A stretch of DNA of 64,000 nt. Origin: Herpetosiphon llansteffanensis. Lineage in GTDB: Bacteria > Chloroflexota > Chloroflexia > Chloroflexales > Herpetosiphonaceae. The DNA lies in assembly GCF_003205875.1 (NCBI RefSeq), contig NZ_PUBZ01000022.1, positions 62,001-126,000 on the forward strand. The letters run 5' to 3'. Below the pieces are notes generated by a model. That model worked only from the letters and a program-made list of their open reading frames with translations. It was not told where the DNA came from and made no database searches. Positions 7,644 through 16,961 of the stretch are shown piece by piece (position 1 is the first letter of the stretch; every line of letters starts with the position of its first letter). Both the position numbers and the translations under genes were made by a program.

Positions 7644-8843
7644 TTATTTCACCGCTAAGGGAATTTCGACCTGTTTGGCTTGACGTGGCTGTTTGATGCC
7701 CATTGATGGTACGCTTTCGCTATCTTTGGGGTCTTCATAGGCTTTAATCAAGTTGTAGTGGGTATCGCGTTTGGCCGGAATAAAGCCAGCATCGCGAATA
7801 AAGCCATGGATTTCGCGCTCGCCCATACATTGGTAGGTATCGTGAGCGGCGTTTGAAACCACATTTTCTTCGAGCATGGTCGAGCCAAAATCGTCGATGC
7901 CAAATTTCAGCGACACTTGGCCAATTTTCGGCCCTTGGGTGACCCACGAAGCCTGAATGTGGTTGAAGTTGTCGAGCATAATCCGCGCCATAGCGGTATG
8001 GCGCAAATATTCGGCAGCGGTTGCCCCGTAGTTATCCGAGAATTTTGAGCGCCCAAGCGAGGTCAACTCCGATTTCTGGACAGTCCACGAGATAAAGGCA
8101 ATAAAGCCATTGTTGTATTCGCGCAGCGAAACATCCTGCAAATCGCGCAATTTCATAAAGTGATTCATGCGTTGTTCGAGGGTTTCGCCAAAGCCAATCA
8201 CCATCGTGGCGGTTGTGGCCATGCCCAGTGATTGCGCCGTGCCTTCGACTTCGAGCCAGCCAGCAGCGCTTTGCTTGAGCGGGCTAACCCTTTGGCGCAC
8301 TTCATCGTCGAGAATTTCTGCGCCACCGCCAGGGACTCCGGCCAAACCGGCTTCCTTGAGCGTAATCAGCACATCGCGAATGCTCATATTTTCAACTTGG
8401 GCCAGATTATCGATCTCTGAAGGCGAGAAACAATCAAGCTCGATGCTGGGATAGTGTTCGCGCAAATAGCGCAGCAGGCCGGTATACCACGAAAGCCGTA
8501 ACTCAGGATGGTGGCCACCCTGCATCAAAACCCGCGTACCGCCGTATTCGACAAGCTCGGCTAAGCGAGCACCAATTTGTTCGTAGGTTTGCACATACGC
8601 TTCTGGGTGGCCCAATGGGCGATAAAAACCACAGAATTGGCAATTGGTCGTACAAACATTACTATAATTTACGTTGCGATCAACGAGATACGTAACTACG
8701 TTGCCGGGCACAAGCCGTTGGCGAATCGCATCAGCAGCCATGCCTAAATCCAGCAGGTCAGCTTCACGATACAAAAACAGCCCTTCCTCAGCCGAAAGAC
8801 GCTCACCATTGACTGCTTTTTCAAGAAGCACTTGTACATTCAT
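7644..8843 (-). CDS. mqnC: Cyclic dehypoxanthine futalosine synthase (radical SAM)
   Basis: Radical-SAM enzyme of the futalosine route to menaquinone; it closes the ring of dehypoxanthine futalosine. 399 aa. The 4Fe-4S motif is CxxxCxxC in 'NVCTTNCQFCGFYRP' (near residue 65-75). Other family features are 'LMQGGHHPEL', 'GVPGGGAEIL', 'TATMVIGFGET' and the C-terminal 'IQASWVTQGPKIGQ' and 'DFGSTMLEENVV', which separate MqnC from MqnE. No other mqn gene is in the window, so the pathway is scattered. The start codon lies only 4 nt after the U-run of a terminator-like hairpin and has no ordinary Shine-Dalgarno, which suggests leader-based control. Confidence 0.95.
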   Translation of the reverse strand: MNVQVLLEKAVNGERLSAEEGLFLYREADLLDLGMAADAIRQRLVPGNVVTYLVDRNVNYSNVCTTNCQFCGFYRPLGHPEAYVQTYEQIGARLAELVEYGGTRVLMQGGHHPELRLSWYTGLLRYLREHYPSIELDCFSPSEIDNLAQVENMSIRDVLITLKEAGLAGVPGGGAEILDDEVRQRVSPLKQSAAGWLEVEGTAQSLGMATTATMVIGFGETLEQRMNHFMKLRDLQDVSLREYNNGFIAFISWTVQKSELTSLGRSKFSDNYGATAAEYLRHTAMARIMLDNFNHIQASWVTQGPKIGQVSLKFGIDDFGSTMLEENVVSNAAHDTYQCMGEREIHGFIRDAGFIPAKRDTHYNLIKAYEDPKDSESVPSMGIKQPRQAKQVEIPLAVK

Positions 8844-8847
8844 AATT

Positions 8848-8880
8848 AAAAAAGCCCCCCGTTGGTTTTGCTGGCGGGCT
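8848..8880 (-). promoter_or_regulatory. Terminator-like hairpin abutting the mqnC start codon (candidate attenuator)
   Basis: On the minus strand an 8-bp stem with one mismatch (AGCCCGCC with GGGGGGCT, 12-nt loop) is followed by six U residues. AATT then leads directly into the mqnC ATG. The G-rich arm is also the only possible ribosome site, so folding could block both transcription and translation. Confidence 0.5.
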
Positions 8881-8980
8881 GACTCATGCAGTCCGTCACG
8901 TCAATTGTATCATATTTCACACGGCGATTTCAGGGCTGTTCGCGATTGCGCTTTGTGGACTATCCTAGGCCCCGTTGCGC

Positions 8981-9011
8981 TTCATCCTTCATCCCTCATC
9001 CTTCATCCTTA
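8981..9011. repeat. 7-nt repeat tract (ttcatcc words)
   Basis: Four in-phase 7-mers (ttcatcc, ttcatcc, ctcatcc, ttcatcc) end 3 nt before the stop codon of the minus-strand methyltransferase gene. Confidence 0.8.
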
Positions 9012-9716
9012 TCAACGGCGTACCCCAGCAATTGTGCCAGCCCAAAACCACTGCTGCACATCATCGAGGCTGAAGCCATGCTGGCGTAGCGCCGTATTGA
9101 GGATCGTTTGGCGCTCAGCGGAGAGCGTGTCAAGCCACATTTCTTCCTTATCGATGCGCAGGCGGCTCAAGCCACATTCGCGTAGCAACTCGGTTAGATT
9201 GCGTTCGCTATAAAAGCGAATTGAATAGTCGATCCATTGGCGGACAACCTGCTCGACAAACGAGCGGCCAGGCTCTTCCTCGGGCAACAAAACGCTGCGT
9301 AATAGCAATTGGCCATCGAGGGCTAGCGCATCGGCCAAATATTCCACGAAGGCATGTTCATCGGGCATAAATTGAATAACTTGGGTTGCCAAAATAATAT
9401 CGATGCCGCTGCGTGGCAACTCGAAATCGCGCCAATTGGCCACGCCAAATTGAATCGAGGTGATGCCTGCTTGGGCTGCGGCCTGGCGCGCTTTGGCAAT
9501 TTGCTCAGGCGAAAGATCAATCGCAATAATTTCTGCATCGGGCCAAGCTTGGGCTAAGGCGATGACCAATTGGCCTTGGCCGCAGCCAACATCAAAAATA
9601 CGCGGCTTGGCAGCAATTGGCTGGCTTTGAAGCACGTGTAATACATCAACGGGGCGCACAAAACTAGTTCCAACCGGAATAGTGGCATAATGGCGAACGA
9701 GATCCTGTTCATGCAT
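9012..9716 (-). CDS. Class I SAM-dependent methyltransferase
   Basis: 234-aa Rossmann-fold methyltransferase. Motif I is 'IFDVGCGQGQLVIALAQ' (residues about 40-56), the acidic motif is 'AEIIAIDLSPEQ', and 'IDIILATQVIQFMPDEHAF' is the post-IV segment. It fits the broad Methyltransf_11/25 group that modifies small molecules; no substrate can be read from sequence. The ATG at 9716 is preceded by AAGGAG. A 7-nt repeat tract abuts its stop codon. It diverges from the ABC exporter genes on the other strand; the gap of about 150 bp carries nested inverted repeats (CACCTAG at 9781 with CTAGGTG at 9841, enclosing CCAACT/AGTTGG at 9818-9836) but no promoter I would defend. Confidence 0.85.
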   Translation of the reverse strand: MHEQDLVRHYATIPVGTSFVRPVDVLHVLQSQPIAAKPRIFDVGCGQGQLVIALAQAWPDAEIIAIDLSPEQIAKARQAAAQAGITSIQFGVANWRDFELPRSGIDIILATQVIQFMPDEHAFVEYLADALALDGQLLLRSVLLPEEEPGRSFVEQVVRQWIDYSIRFYSERNLTELLRECGLSRLRIDKEEMWLDTLSAERQTILNTALRQHGFSLDDVQQWFWAGTIAGVRR

Positions 9717-9865
9717 TGCTGCTGCTCCTTCTAATGCTTAAGGGCGATGTGCAACGAACTGTTATCATATATCGTATTAGCACCTAGAATTATCACATGA
9801 AGATGCTGAATGCAATGCCAACTTGCAAAGAGTTGGTTCGCTAGGTGTGTGTGGAGCAACTGTTT

Positions 9866-10780
9866 ATGACCGCAATTCAGGTTGAGAACCTCGTTAAAAT
9901 CTATGGCCCGTTGCGAGCCGTCGATGGAATTAGCTTCGAAGTAGCTAAGGGCGAGGTCTTTGGGATGCTTGGGCCAAACGGCGCTGGCAAAAGTACAACG
10001 ACCGAGATGATCGAAGGCCTACGCAAGCCCGATGGTGGTAACATCCATGTTTTGGGCCACGATGTTTTAAAAAATGTTGAGCCAATCAAGCAACGGATTG
10101 GGATTCAACTGCAAACAACCTCGTTATTTCAAAAACTCACCACCCGCGAATTAGTTAAATTGTTTGCCTCGTTTTATAAAAATACCCTGCCGGTTGACGA
10201 AGTGATTGGCTTGGTGAACTTAGAAGAAAAAGTTAATACTGCCTCGAAAGACCTCTCTGGTGGCCAACGCCAGCGCTTGGCAGTGGCAATTGCCTTGATC
10301 AACGACCCCGATATTATCTTTCTTGATGAGCCAACAACCGGGCTTGACCCACAGGCGCGGCGCTCGATGTGGGATGTTGTGTCCAACTTGCAAAAACGCG
10401 GCAAAACCGTCTTTTTGACCACCCACTATATGGAAGAAGCTGAGCGGTTGTGCGATCGGGTGGCGGTGGTTGACCATGGCAAGATTATCGCTTTGGGCAA
10501 ACCGCAAGCGCTCATCCACGATAACTTCGACGAAACCGCCTTGGAATTCTCCAACGACGAGCAATTGCCTGAGAATTTGCTGGCGAGTTTACCGGGCGTG
10601 GAGCGGGTGCAAAACGAAAATGGTATCACCACGATCTACTCAAAAAGTGTTGCCCGCACGACGAATGCCTTGATGGCCTTGGTTGAGCAACAACAAACCG
10701 AGCTTCGCGGCTTTACGATTCGCGCCGCAACCTTGGAAGATGTGTTTTTGAAATTGACTGGTCGACGGATTCGCGACTAA
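9866..10780 (+). CDS. ABC-2-type exporter, ATP-binding subunit
   Basis: ATPase of a two-gene exporter (DrrA/CcmA-like group). About 304 aa from the ATG at 9866, 9 nt after GGAG; the upstream in-frame GTG adds a few unsupported residues. It has Walker A 'MLGPNGAGKSTTTEMIEGL', Q-loop 'GIQLQTTSLF', signature 'KDLSGGQRQRLAVAIAL', Walker B '[14 protein letters not shown]' and switch 'FLTTHYMEEAE'. The C-terminal 70 residues are the accessory domain found in drug and lipid exporter ATPases. The permease starts 19 bp downstream. Substrate unknown; the neighbouring lipid-type PLD gene is convergent and not evidence of a link. Confidence 0.93.
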   Translation: MTAIQVENLVKIYGPLRAVDGISFEVAKGEVFGMLGPNGAGKSTTTEMIEGLRKPDGGNIHVLGHDVLKNVEPIKQRIGIQLQTTSLFQKLTTRELVKLFASFYKNTLPVDEVIGLVNLEEKVNTASKDLSGGQRQRLAVAIALINDPDIIFLDEPTTGLDPQARRSMWDVVSNLQKRGKTVFLTTHYMEEAERLCDRVAVVDHGKIIALGKPQALIHDNFDETALEFSNDEQLPENLLASLPGVERVQNENGITTIYSKSVARTTNALMALVEQQQTELRGFTIRAATLEDVFLKLTGRRIRD

Positions 10781-10799
10781 GTGTGGGAGCAATTACCTC

Positions 10800-11927
10800 A
10801 TGTTTGTGCAATTATATCTATCACAATGGCGCGAATTTGCCCGCGACCGCATGGCGCTGTTCTTCACCATCTTGTTTCCGCTCATTTTTATTAGCATTTT
10901 CGGCTTGCTCTATGGTGGCGGCAGCAAATTTGACGAAAAAGTCGGGATTGTTTTGGAAGATCAAGGCCCAATCGGCCCGCAACTTGCAAGCGCAATCGAA
11001 GGCTTGACCCAAACGCCAGCAGGCCAAGACGCTGATAAAAATGTCTTTTCGGACATGAAATTTAGCCGTGGTAACGCCAGTGATTTGGAAAGCCAATTGC
11101 AAAAAGGCGATCTCCAAGCCTTGGTGATTATTCCAGCTGGCCTGAGCGATAGCATCATCAGCGGGAAACCTATGAGTGTCACGGTTAAGGTCGATCAATC
11201 GAGCCAAGTGTTTGCGCCCTTCTTCCAAGGCGTGGTTGGTAATATCGTGCAATCGGTTGACCAAGGCATTACCCAATCCAAGCCAATGTTGACCATGCAA
11301 GTGCAATCGGTACTTTCAAGCCAAATTCGTGGGATCGATCTCTTGATTCCTGGGATTTTGGCCATGTCGATTATGCAACTTGGCTTGTTTGCCACCGCGC
11401 AACCAATGATCGCCATGCGTACCCAAGGCGTGTTGAAGCGCTTCAATGCAACGCCATTGCCACGCTGGATGTTGTTGGTAAGTTATGTGGCGATGCGGTT
11501 GACGATTGGTTTGCTGCAGACGATCATCATCATTGCGGTTGGCAAGCTGATGTTTGACGTAGCAATTTTGGGTAGTATCGTGGCCTTGCTGGGCTGGCTG
11601 TTGCTGAGCATTTTGATGTTTATTGCAATTGGCTTCTTCGTAGCGGCGATTGCCAAAACCGAAGAAAGCGGCAACGCTATCACCCAATTGATCAACTTCC
11701 CAATGTTGTTTCTCTCAGGGGTGTTCTTCCCCGTGACGGGTTTGCCCGATTGGTTGCAAGTGGTGGTTAAGGCCTTCCCATTGACCTATACCGTCGATTC
11801 GCTGAAGCAAGTGATGATCAACGCGCCGCCAATCAATACACCGTTGGTCAATCTCGTGGTGCAACTTGGTTGGCTGGTGGTGATGACGGTGCTCTCAATC
11901 CGCTTCTTCAAGTGGGAAGCCAGATAG
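10800..11927 (+). CDS. ABC-2-type exporter, permease subunit
   Basis: 375-aa membrane partner of the preceding ATPase. It has the ABC-2 layout: one N-terminal transmembrane helix (MALFFTILFPLIFISIFGLL), an extracytoplasmic region of about 150 residues, then five helices from about residue 180 to the end, including 'LIPGILAMSIMQLGLF' and 'NFPMLFLSGVFFPVTGLPDW', both typical of this family. GGGAG precedes the ATG. The G of its TAG stop codon is also the first base of thirteen perfect GGGATGA repeats, so the repeat array begins inside the gene's last codon. A hairpin terminator follows at 12102-12139. Confidence 0.92.
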   Translation: MFVQLYLSQWREFARDRMALFFTILFPLIFISIFGLLYGGGSKFDEKVGIVLEDQGPIGPQLASAIEGLTQTPAGQDADKNVFSDMKFSRGNASDLESQLQKGDLQALVIIPAGLSDSIISGKPMSVTVKVDQSSQVFAPFFQGVVGNIVQSVDQGITQSKPMLTMQVQSVLSSQIRGIDLLIPGILAMSIMQLGLFATAQPMIAMRTQGVLKRFNATPLPRWMLLVSYVAMRLTIGLLQTIIIIAVGKLMFDVAILGSIVALLGWLLLSILMFIAIGFFVAAIAKTEESGNAITQLINFPMLFLSGVFFPVTGLPDWLQVVVKAFPLTYTVDSLKQVMINAPPINTPLVNLVVQLGWLVVMTVLSIRFFKWEAR

Positions 11928-12017
11928 GGATGAGGGATGAGGGATGAGGGATGAGGGATGAGGGATGAGGGATGAGGGATGAGGGATGAGGGATGAGGGA
12001 TGAGGGATGAGGGATGA
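11927..12017. repeat. Perfect 7-nt tandem array, 13 copies of GGGATGA
   Basis: Thirteen uninterrupted identical copies (91 bp). The first base is the last base of the permease stop codon. Such a perfect array should be prone to slippage and variable between strains. Confidence 0.98.
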
Positions 12018-12101
12018 AATCCCATCCTTCGTGCCCTTTGCGATATTTGTATACTTCGTGGATCAGATATTCAACGCAGAGGCGCAGAGAACCAATATTT
12101 T

Positions 12102-12139
12102 GGCTCTTGGCTCGATAAATTCAGCCAAGAGCCTTTGTT
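12102..12139 (+). terminator. Probable terminator of the ABC exporter operon
   Basis: An 11-bp perfect stem (12102-12112 with 12123-12133), a 10-nt loop and a short T-rich tail (tttgttt). It lies 175 bp after the permease stop, beyond the GGGATGA array, with an 8-nt-word stretch (cgcagagg/cgcagaga) in between. Confidence 0.6.
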
Positions 12140-12170
12140 TAGCTACAGCCATGAATTTTCTGCGTTAACG

Positions 12171-12200
12171 TTCATCCCTCATAATTCATCCTTCATACTT
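12171..12200. repeat. 7-nt repeat tract next to the PLD gene stop
   Basis: Four in-phase 7-mers (ttcatcc, ctcataa, ttcatcc, ttcatac) end next to the stop codon of the minus-strand PLD gene. Confidence 0.75.
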
Positions 12201-13454
12201 TTAAAACAGGCCCCGCGCTGGTTGCAGCACTTGCTCGCCGATGTGGACGAAGATTGAGCGGCTGCGCCACGTTTGATAATTGACCTCGGTTGATTGAGCG
12301 CGATCGTTCAAAAACATGGCTTCCATTTGGCGCGCAAAGGCTGGATGTTTGATCGTGGCGTTGATTTCGTAATTGGCTGCCAAGCTGCGGGTATCTAAGT
12401 TGGCGCTGCCGACGGTAGACCAAACACCATCAACGGTCATGGTTTTGGCGTGAATCATGGTACCGCGATAGAGCAACACGCGTGCGCCATGCTCCATCAA
12501 TTCCCCCAACAAGCCACGACAAATCCAATCAACCACGATATTATCGGAGATTTCGGGCACCATAATTTGAATATCGACCCCCCGTTTGGCCGCATCAATC
12601 AAGGTTGCGCGAATGAGAGGGTCGGGCAAGAAGTAGGCGTTCGAAATATAAATGTAGTGCTTGGCATCATTAATTGCATCAAGATAGGTTTGGCGAATTG
12701 GCAATTGATATTCGATTGGATCATTAGCACAAATGCCAACGTGCTCATTGCTGGTGGTTGGATAGCTTAATTTAATCTTGTGCTTTTTATTATATTTATT
12801 CCAAAGCGCGATAAATTCTTCGGCGATATTGGCGGCCATTGGACCTTCGATTTTTAAATGGGTGTCGCGCCAAGTGCGGGCATAGTTGCGGCCAATATTC
12901 ATGCCGCCCAAATAGCCAATTTTGCCATCGATGACCAAAATTTTGCGATGGGTGCGAATCCACATATTGGTATCAAAGAATGAGCGAATCGATTTGAGCC
13001 GCCCAAATTCAAAAACGCGAATGTTGCGGCGTTTGCCAAACAACTTAAAGCGCTCGGGAACGTGCAACGTGCCAATGCCATCGAAGGTAACATACACTTT
13101 AACCCCTTCGCGGGCTTTGCGAATCAAGGCCCGTTTGAAGGCAAAACCAACCTCATCGCGCTCGAAAATATAGCTTTCGAGAAAGATTGATTCTTTGGCA
13201 AGAGCAATATCAAACAGCATTTGGCGAAACACCGAGCCACCATCATCAAACAGTTGCACGGTATGCTCGCCCAAATCGATTGGTGGCAAATCAAGCTGCG
13301 GAAAGGTATTTTCTACACTTCGATTGCGCAACTTGGCATAGGCCATCAGCGCTCCCATCAAGCCCAATTGAGCCACAATGCTGGCAAGCAGCAAGCGTGG
13401 CAACGAAACTACCCACTCGGTCAAAAACCACAACCCAACCTTGAGCCAACGCAT
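12201..13454 (-). CDS. Phospholipase D superfamily protein, cardiolipin synthase-like
   Basis: About 417 aa from the ATG at 13454, preceded by AAAGGA; a longer frame upstream is not supported. One hydrophobic N-terminal segment (residues about 5-40) anchors it to the membrane. Two HxKxxxxD catalytic motifs are present, 'HRKILVIDGKIGYLGGMN' and 'HAKTMTVDGVWSTVGSAN', the paired arrangement of bacterial cardiolipin synthases, which join two phosphatidylglycerols. The typical 'SNAYFLPD' and 'GVDIQIMVPEISDN' segments are there too. A single anchor rather than two is nearer the ClsB/ClsC type. It could also act on other phospholipids. Confidence 0.9.
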   Translation of the reverse strand: MRWLKVGLWFLTEWVVSLPRLLLASIVAQLGLMGALMAYAKLRNRSVENTFPQLDLPPIDLGEHTVQLFDDGGSVFRQMLFDIALAKESIFLESYIFERDEVGFAFKRALIRKAREGVKVYVTFDGIGTLHVPERFKLFGKRRNIRVFEFGRLKSIRSFFDTNMWIRTHRKILVIDGKIGYLGGMNIGRNYARTWRDTHLKIEGPMAANIAEEFIALWNKYNKKHKIKLSYPTTSNEHVGICANDPIEYQLPIRQTYLDAINDAKHYIYISNAYFLPDPLIRATLIDAAKRGVDIQIMVPEISDNIVVDWICRGLLGELMEHGARVLLYRGTMIHAKTMTVDGVWSTVGSANLDTRSLAANYEINATIKHPAFARQMEAMFLNDRAQSTEVNYQTWRSRSIFVHIGEQVLQPARGLF

Positions 13455-13561
13455 AGCGATCCTTTCGCAGCTTCGACCTCGGATCAATGAGGCCAAGCTT
13501 GCTTGTCGCAATTCCAATGCCACCACTATAGCACGGCCACGCTTAACCAAAACAGGCCATC

Positions 13562-13597
13562 AATTACTGATAGCCTGTGAATTACTGATAGCCTGTG
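13562..13597. repeat. 18-bp tandem duplication
   Basis: Two exact tandem copies of an 18-bp unit (aattactgatagcctgtg) lie between the PLD gene and the glycosylphosphotransferase gene, just before a C-rich 7-nt tract. Confidence 0.9.
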
Positions 13598-13610
13598 ATT
13601 GCTGTTTTCC

Positions 13611-13645
13611 AGCCCCCGATCCCCAACAACCAATCCCCAGCTTTA
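13611..13645. repeat. C-rich 7-nt repeat tract
   Basis: Five in-phase 7-mers (agccccc, gatcccc, aacaacc, aatcccc, agcttta). The last unit contains the stop codon of the minus-strand glycosylphosphotransferase. Confidence 0.75.
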
Positions 13646-15124
13646 GTATGCGCCGCGACCGAACAGCACCGCCGGAATCGTCATAATCATAATTCGCAGA
13701 TCAAGCCAGAGCGACCAATGCTCGGTGTAGTAAATATCCAAGCGCACCATATCGTCGAAGGTCGTGTTGGAGCGGCCTGAGGCTTGCCACAAGCCAGTCA
13801 AGCCGGGCGTAACTTCCAAGCGGCGGTAGTGCCACTCTTGATATTGCGCCACTTCATCGGGCACTTGCGGGCGTGGGCCAACGAGGCTCATCTCGCCACG
13901 CAGCACATTGTAGAGTTGCGGCAATTCGTCGATGCTCAGTTTGCGCAACACGCGGCCAATTTTGGTGACCCGTGGATCATCTTTGATTTTGAAGAGTGCG
14001 CCTTCGGCCTCATTTTGCGCCATCAAGGTCTTTTTGAGGGCTTCTGCATTGGGAACCATCGTGCGCAATTTGTAGACCATAAACGGCTTGCCATGCTTGC
14101 CGATGCGTGGTTGGCGAAACACAACTGGCGCTTGGGGCGCAGAAAGCTTGATCATCAAGGCGGCAATGCCCCAAATCGTGGCCCAAATTGGCGCGGTTAG
14201 GCCGATGAGCAGCAGATCGGTGGTGCGTTTGAAAACATAATTCCAGCCGCGAATGACATTTTTCTTCAAGCGCAACAATGGAATTGTGCTCAAGCGCTGA
14301 ATGCTGACCCGATCAAAACTCAGCTCATACAAATCGGGCGCAACCCGAAATTCAACATTGAACTTGCGACAAATGCGCACAACTTCGGGCAAGCTGGTAT
14401 GTGCCCAAAATGGCAGGGCAATAATCACCTGATCGACGTGGCGCTGACGCATAATTTGTTCAAATTGGCCGAGTGCACCCAGCCAACGGAATTGCTCGCC
14501 TGGCGCGGCTACATCGTCGCGATCATCGGGTGGGCCTTCGACATAGCCCAACAAATGATGGCCATGGTCGAGGGTATATTGCAGCTCTTCCATCACTTGT
14601 TTGGCGAGGCCGCGATTGCCGACGACGACAACTTGCTCTAAGCCAACGCCGCGTCGCCAAGCCCAACGCCGCAGCATGCGCAAACCAACGCGGCCCAAGG
14701 TTAAGGCCACAATCACACAAAACCAGACGAAGACCATAATCAAGCGCGACCATAAATCGGCGCGGTTGATAAATAGCCACATGACGGTGAGGGCGAGCGC
14801 AATCGTGGTGCTGGTAACGATAATGCTGAACGAATCGAAGGCCGAGGCAGAACGGGGTAAGCGATAAAATCCCCGCCAATGCAGGGTTGTGCTGAGGGTC
14901 AGCATAAACACCAGCATCATCGGGTAGAAGGCCGATAACTGGCGATACGAAGCTGGGTCGTAAATATCGCGGCCTAAGCGCACATCATAACGCAGCCAAT
15001 GCGCAAGGGCAAAGGCTGCGAGAATCAAACATCCATCGAGCATGGTCAGAGCCAGCCGCGATGTGGTTTGACGCACATCGCGACGCGAAAAGATCGGTTG
15101 GCTGGTCGACCAATCGCTCATCAT
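13643..15124 (-). CDS. Polyprenyl glycosylphosphotransferase (exopolysaccharide initiation)
   Basis: Starts exopolysaccharide repeat units by moving a sugar-1-phosphate onto undecaprenyl phosphate in the inner membrane. About 493 aa: four N-terminal transmembrane helices (first near residues 25-45), a nucleotide-binding-like CoA-binding fold ([17 protein letters not shown]), a fifth helix ([22 protein letters not shown]), then the catalytic domain with '[20 protein letters not shown]', '[18 protein letters not shown]', '[11 protein letters not shown]' and '[14 protein letters not shown]'. The start ATG at 15124 overlaps the obgE stop (ATGA), implying translational coupling. The CpsB-like phosphatase at 36903 could regulate the same kind of pathway, but no Wzx, Wzy or glycosyltransferase gene is nearby. 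Confidence 0.94.
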   Translation of the reverse strand: MMSDWSTSQPIFSRRDVRQTTSRLALTMLDGCLILAAFALAHWLRYDVRLGRDIYDPASYRQLSAFYPMMLVFMLTLSTTLHWRGFYRLPRSASAFDSFSIIVTSTTIALALTVMWLFINRADLWSRLIMVFVWFCVIVALTLGRVGLRMLRRWAWRRGVGLEQVVVVGNRGLAKQVMEELQYTLDHGHHLLGYVEGPPDDRDDVAAPGEQFRWLGALGQFEQIMRQRHVDQVIIALPFWAHTSLPEVVRICRKFNVEFRVAPDLYELSFDRVSIQRLSTIPLLRLKKNVIRGWNYVFKRTTDLLLIGLTAPIWATIWGIAALMIKLSAPQAPVVFRQPRIGKHGKPFMVYKLRTMVPNAEALKKTLMAQNEAEGALFKIKDDPRVTKIGRVLRKLSIDELPQLYNVLRGEMSLVGPRPQVPDEVAQYQEWHYRRLEVTPGLTGLWQASGRSNTTFDDMVRLDIYYTEHWSLWLDLRIMIMTIPAVLFGRGAY

Positions 15125-16434
15125 CCAATCGACTCGTCTTGCCATAACAACTCAGCTTTTTCAATCCGCACAGGATCGCCATGGCGTACACCAGCGGCAA
15201 ACAAGGCTGCTGAAACTCCCATCGCTTCCAACACCCGTTGGAGCCGATCAAGAGATTCGCTTTGGGCAAAGTTCGTCATTGAAACAAGCCGTTCAATTTT
15301 CTCGCCGTGGACACGCAACACGCCATCTTCTTCAGTTTCGAGCCAGAAGTCATTCGGGTCGATATTGCTGAAGCGGAAGGTCAGAATTTCCTCGCTGTAC
15401 GGGAGGCGGGTGATCCGTTCGGGCATTTCGAGCAGAATATCAACAATGCGGCGTTGCAACGGCTGAAGGCCTTGGTTGGTTGCTGCCGAAATTGGGAAGA
15501 TATTTTCTGGCTCGATGCCCCAAGCGATAATTTGTGGACGCATCAATTCGTCAAAGGCTTGAGCATCGGGTAAGTCGGTTTTGTTCAAGGCCACGAGTTG
15601 TGGGCGCTGGGCCAACTCGCTCGAATAGGCTTTGAGTTCGGCGTTGATCGTTTGGAAATCTTCAAATGGATCGCGGCCTTCGGTGCCAGCTGCATCGACT
15701 ACGTGCACCAAAATGCGCGTGCGCTCGATGTGGCGCAAGAAATCGTGACCCAAGCCAACGCCACGGCTTGCACCTTCGATCAGCCCAGGAATATCGGCCA
15801 CGACGAAGGTAAAATCGTTGTATTCGGCTACGCCCAAATTGGGCGAAAGGGTTGTAAACGGATAGTTAGCAATTTTTGGGCGCGCAGCGCTAACCATTGA
15901 AAGTAAGGTCGATTTGCCAGCATTTGGAAAACCAACCAAGCCAACATCAGCAATAACTTTTAATTCAAGCTGAAGTTCGCGCTCTTCGCCTGGCTGGCCA
16001 AGCTCGGCAAGCCGTGGCACTTGGTTTGAGGCGGTGGCAAAGTGGGTATTGCCCAAGCCACCCTTGCCGCCACGAGCCACCAACAACTTTTGGCCAGGAA
16101 ACAACAAGTCGACCGTTTGCACTTCGCCTTCAATTTCGGCGCTGACGGTGGTTCCTGGTGGAACCCGAATAAACATATCTTCGCCAGTGCGGCCACGTTT
16201 GCGCTGTCGGCCAGCGTTCAAGCCCTTATCGGCTTCGTAATTGGTTTCAAAGCGAAATGGCAATAACGTATTTAAATGGGGGCTTACTTCAAGATAAATA
16301 CTACCGCCACGGCCACCATCGCCACCATCGGGGCCGCCACGCGGAACATACTTTTCACGGCGAAAGGTAGCCATCCCATCGCCACCATCACCAGCTTTTA
16401 CTGTAATTAGCGCACGATCTATAAAATCTGACAT
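15121..16434 (-). CDS. obgE: GTPase ObgE/CgtA
   Basis: Essential ribosome-associated GTPase involved in 50S assembly and stringent-response signalling. About 437 aa. It has the glycine-rich Obg domain ([20 protein letters not shown]), the G domain with G1 '[13 protein letters not shown]', G3 '[11 protein letters not shown]' and G4 'ALNKTDLPD', and a C-terminal OCT domain ending in '[15 protein letters not shown]'. Two ATGs 6 nt apart are possible (16440 and 16434); the second has better spacing from GGGTGA. The last base pairs overlap the start of the glycosylphosphotransferase gene. Confidence 0.97.
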   Translation of the reverse strand: MSDFIDRALITVKAGDGGDGMATFRREKYVPRGGPDGGDGGRGGSIYLEVSPHLNTLLPFRFETNYEADKGLNAGRQRKRGRTGEDMFIRVPPGTTVSAEIEGEVQTVDLLFPGQKLLVARGGKGGLGNTHFATASNQVPRLAELGQPGEERELQLELKVIADVGLVGFPNAGKSTLLSMVSAARPKIANYPFTTLSPNLGVAEYNDFTFVVADIPGLIEGASRGVGLGHDFLRHIERTRILVHVVDAAGTEGRDPFEDFQTINAELKAYSSELAQRPQLVALNKTDLPDAQAFDELMRPQIIAWGIEPENIFPISAATNQGLQPLQRRIVDILLEMPERITRLPYSEEILTFRFSNIDPNDFWLETEEDGVLRVHGEKIERLVSMTNFAQSESLDRLQRVLEAMGVSAALFAAGVRHGDPVRIEKAELLWQDESIG

Positions 16435-16580
16435 ATACATTCACCCATTTCGTGTGGTTAATTATTCAATTGCTATCGTCACGCAGGATACATGAAGAAT
16501 CGCATGCTGTCCAATGCGTTTAGACACAAAAACGACGCTCTCGCGAGCGCCGAATAGCTATAACTATACCATAATTTGGC

Positions 16581-16766
16581 CTAGCCTGGGGTGATTTCAT
16601 CGGCTGGTTCGATGCCGAGATCATCAGTCCCATCGCTTGAGTTCGGGTCCGACATTGGGCCATCGACTGGCACATATTTATCTTCGGTTGCGCCATGCGT
16701 GCTATCAACATCGTTTTCATCAGGGCGAATCGTATTATCTTCACCAGTGATTTGTGGGTCTGTCAT
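16581..16766 (-). CDS. Small acidic protein, unknown function
   Basis: 61-aa, strongly acidic, probably disordered protein rich in Asp, Glu, Pro, Ser and Thr (TEDKYVPVDGPMSDPNSSDG). It has no Cys, almost no large hydrophobic residues and no signal peptide. GGAG lies 8 nt before the ATG. I do not recognise it. Support is the ribosome site, a composition unlike shadow frames, and the lack of a better candidate on either strand. The opposite-strand frame (16591-16842) looks like a shadow. Confidence 0.55.
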   Translation of the reverse strand: MTDPQITGEDNTIRPDENDVDSTHGATEDKYVPVDGPMSDPNSSDGTDDLGIEPADEITPG

Positions 16767-16835
16767 TGCAGTAACTCCAGCTATCCAAAAGAATTTCTAC
16801 CCCAGCCTAATGCAACCTTTATGCCACGAAATCGA

Positions 16836-16961
16836 GGGATGAAGGATGAGGAATGAAGAACATAGAACATAGACCATAGAACATAGGGAAAGTCAAAAGT
16901 TAGAAGTCAAAAATCAGAAGGCAGAAAGCAAAAGTCAATAGCCCATAGCCCATAGCCTATA
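16836..16961. repeat. Phase-locked 7-nt composite tract, 18 units
   Basis: Eighteen consecutive 7-mers with no slip: gggatga, aggatga, ggaatga, agaacat (twice), agaccat, agaacat, agggaaa, gtcaaaa, gttagaa, gtcaaaa, atcagaa, ggcagaa, agcaaaa, gtcaata, gcccata (twice), gcctata. Word families change four times but the 7-nt frame is never lost. The inverted-arm element follows immediately. Confidence 0.92.

Noticed and set aside
11927-12017. Tandem array as a CRISPR
   Set aside because: Units are 7 bp with no spacers, and no cas gene is in the window.
12201-16434. Capsule biosynthesis cluster
   Set aside because: Only one initiating transferase is present; no flippase, polymerase or other glycosyltransferase, and it is coupled to obgE.
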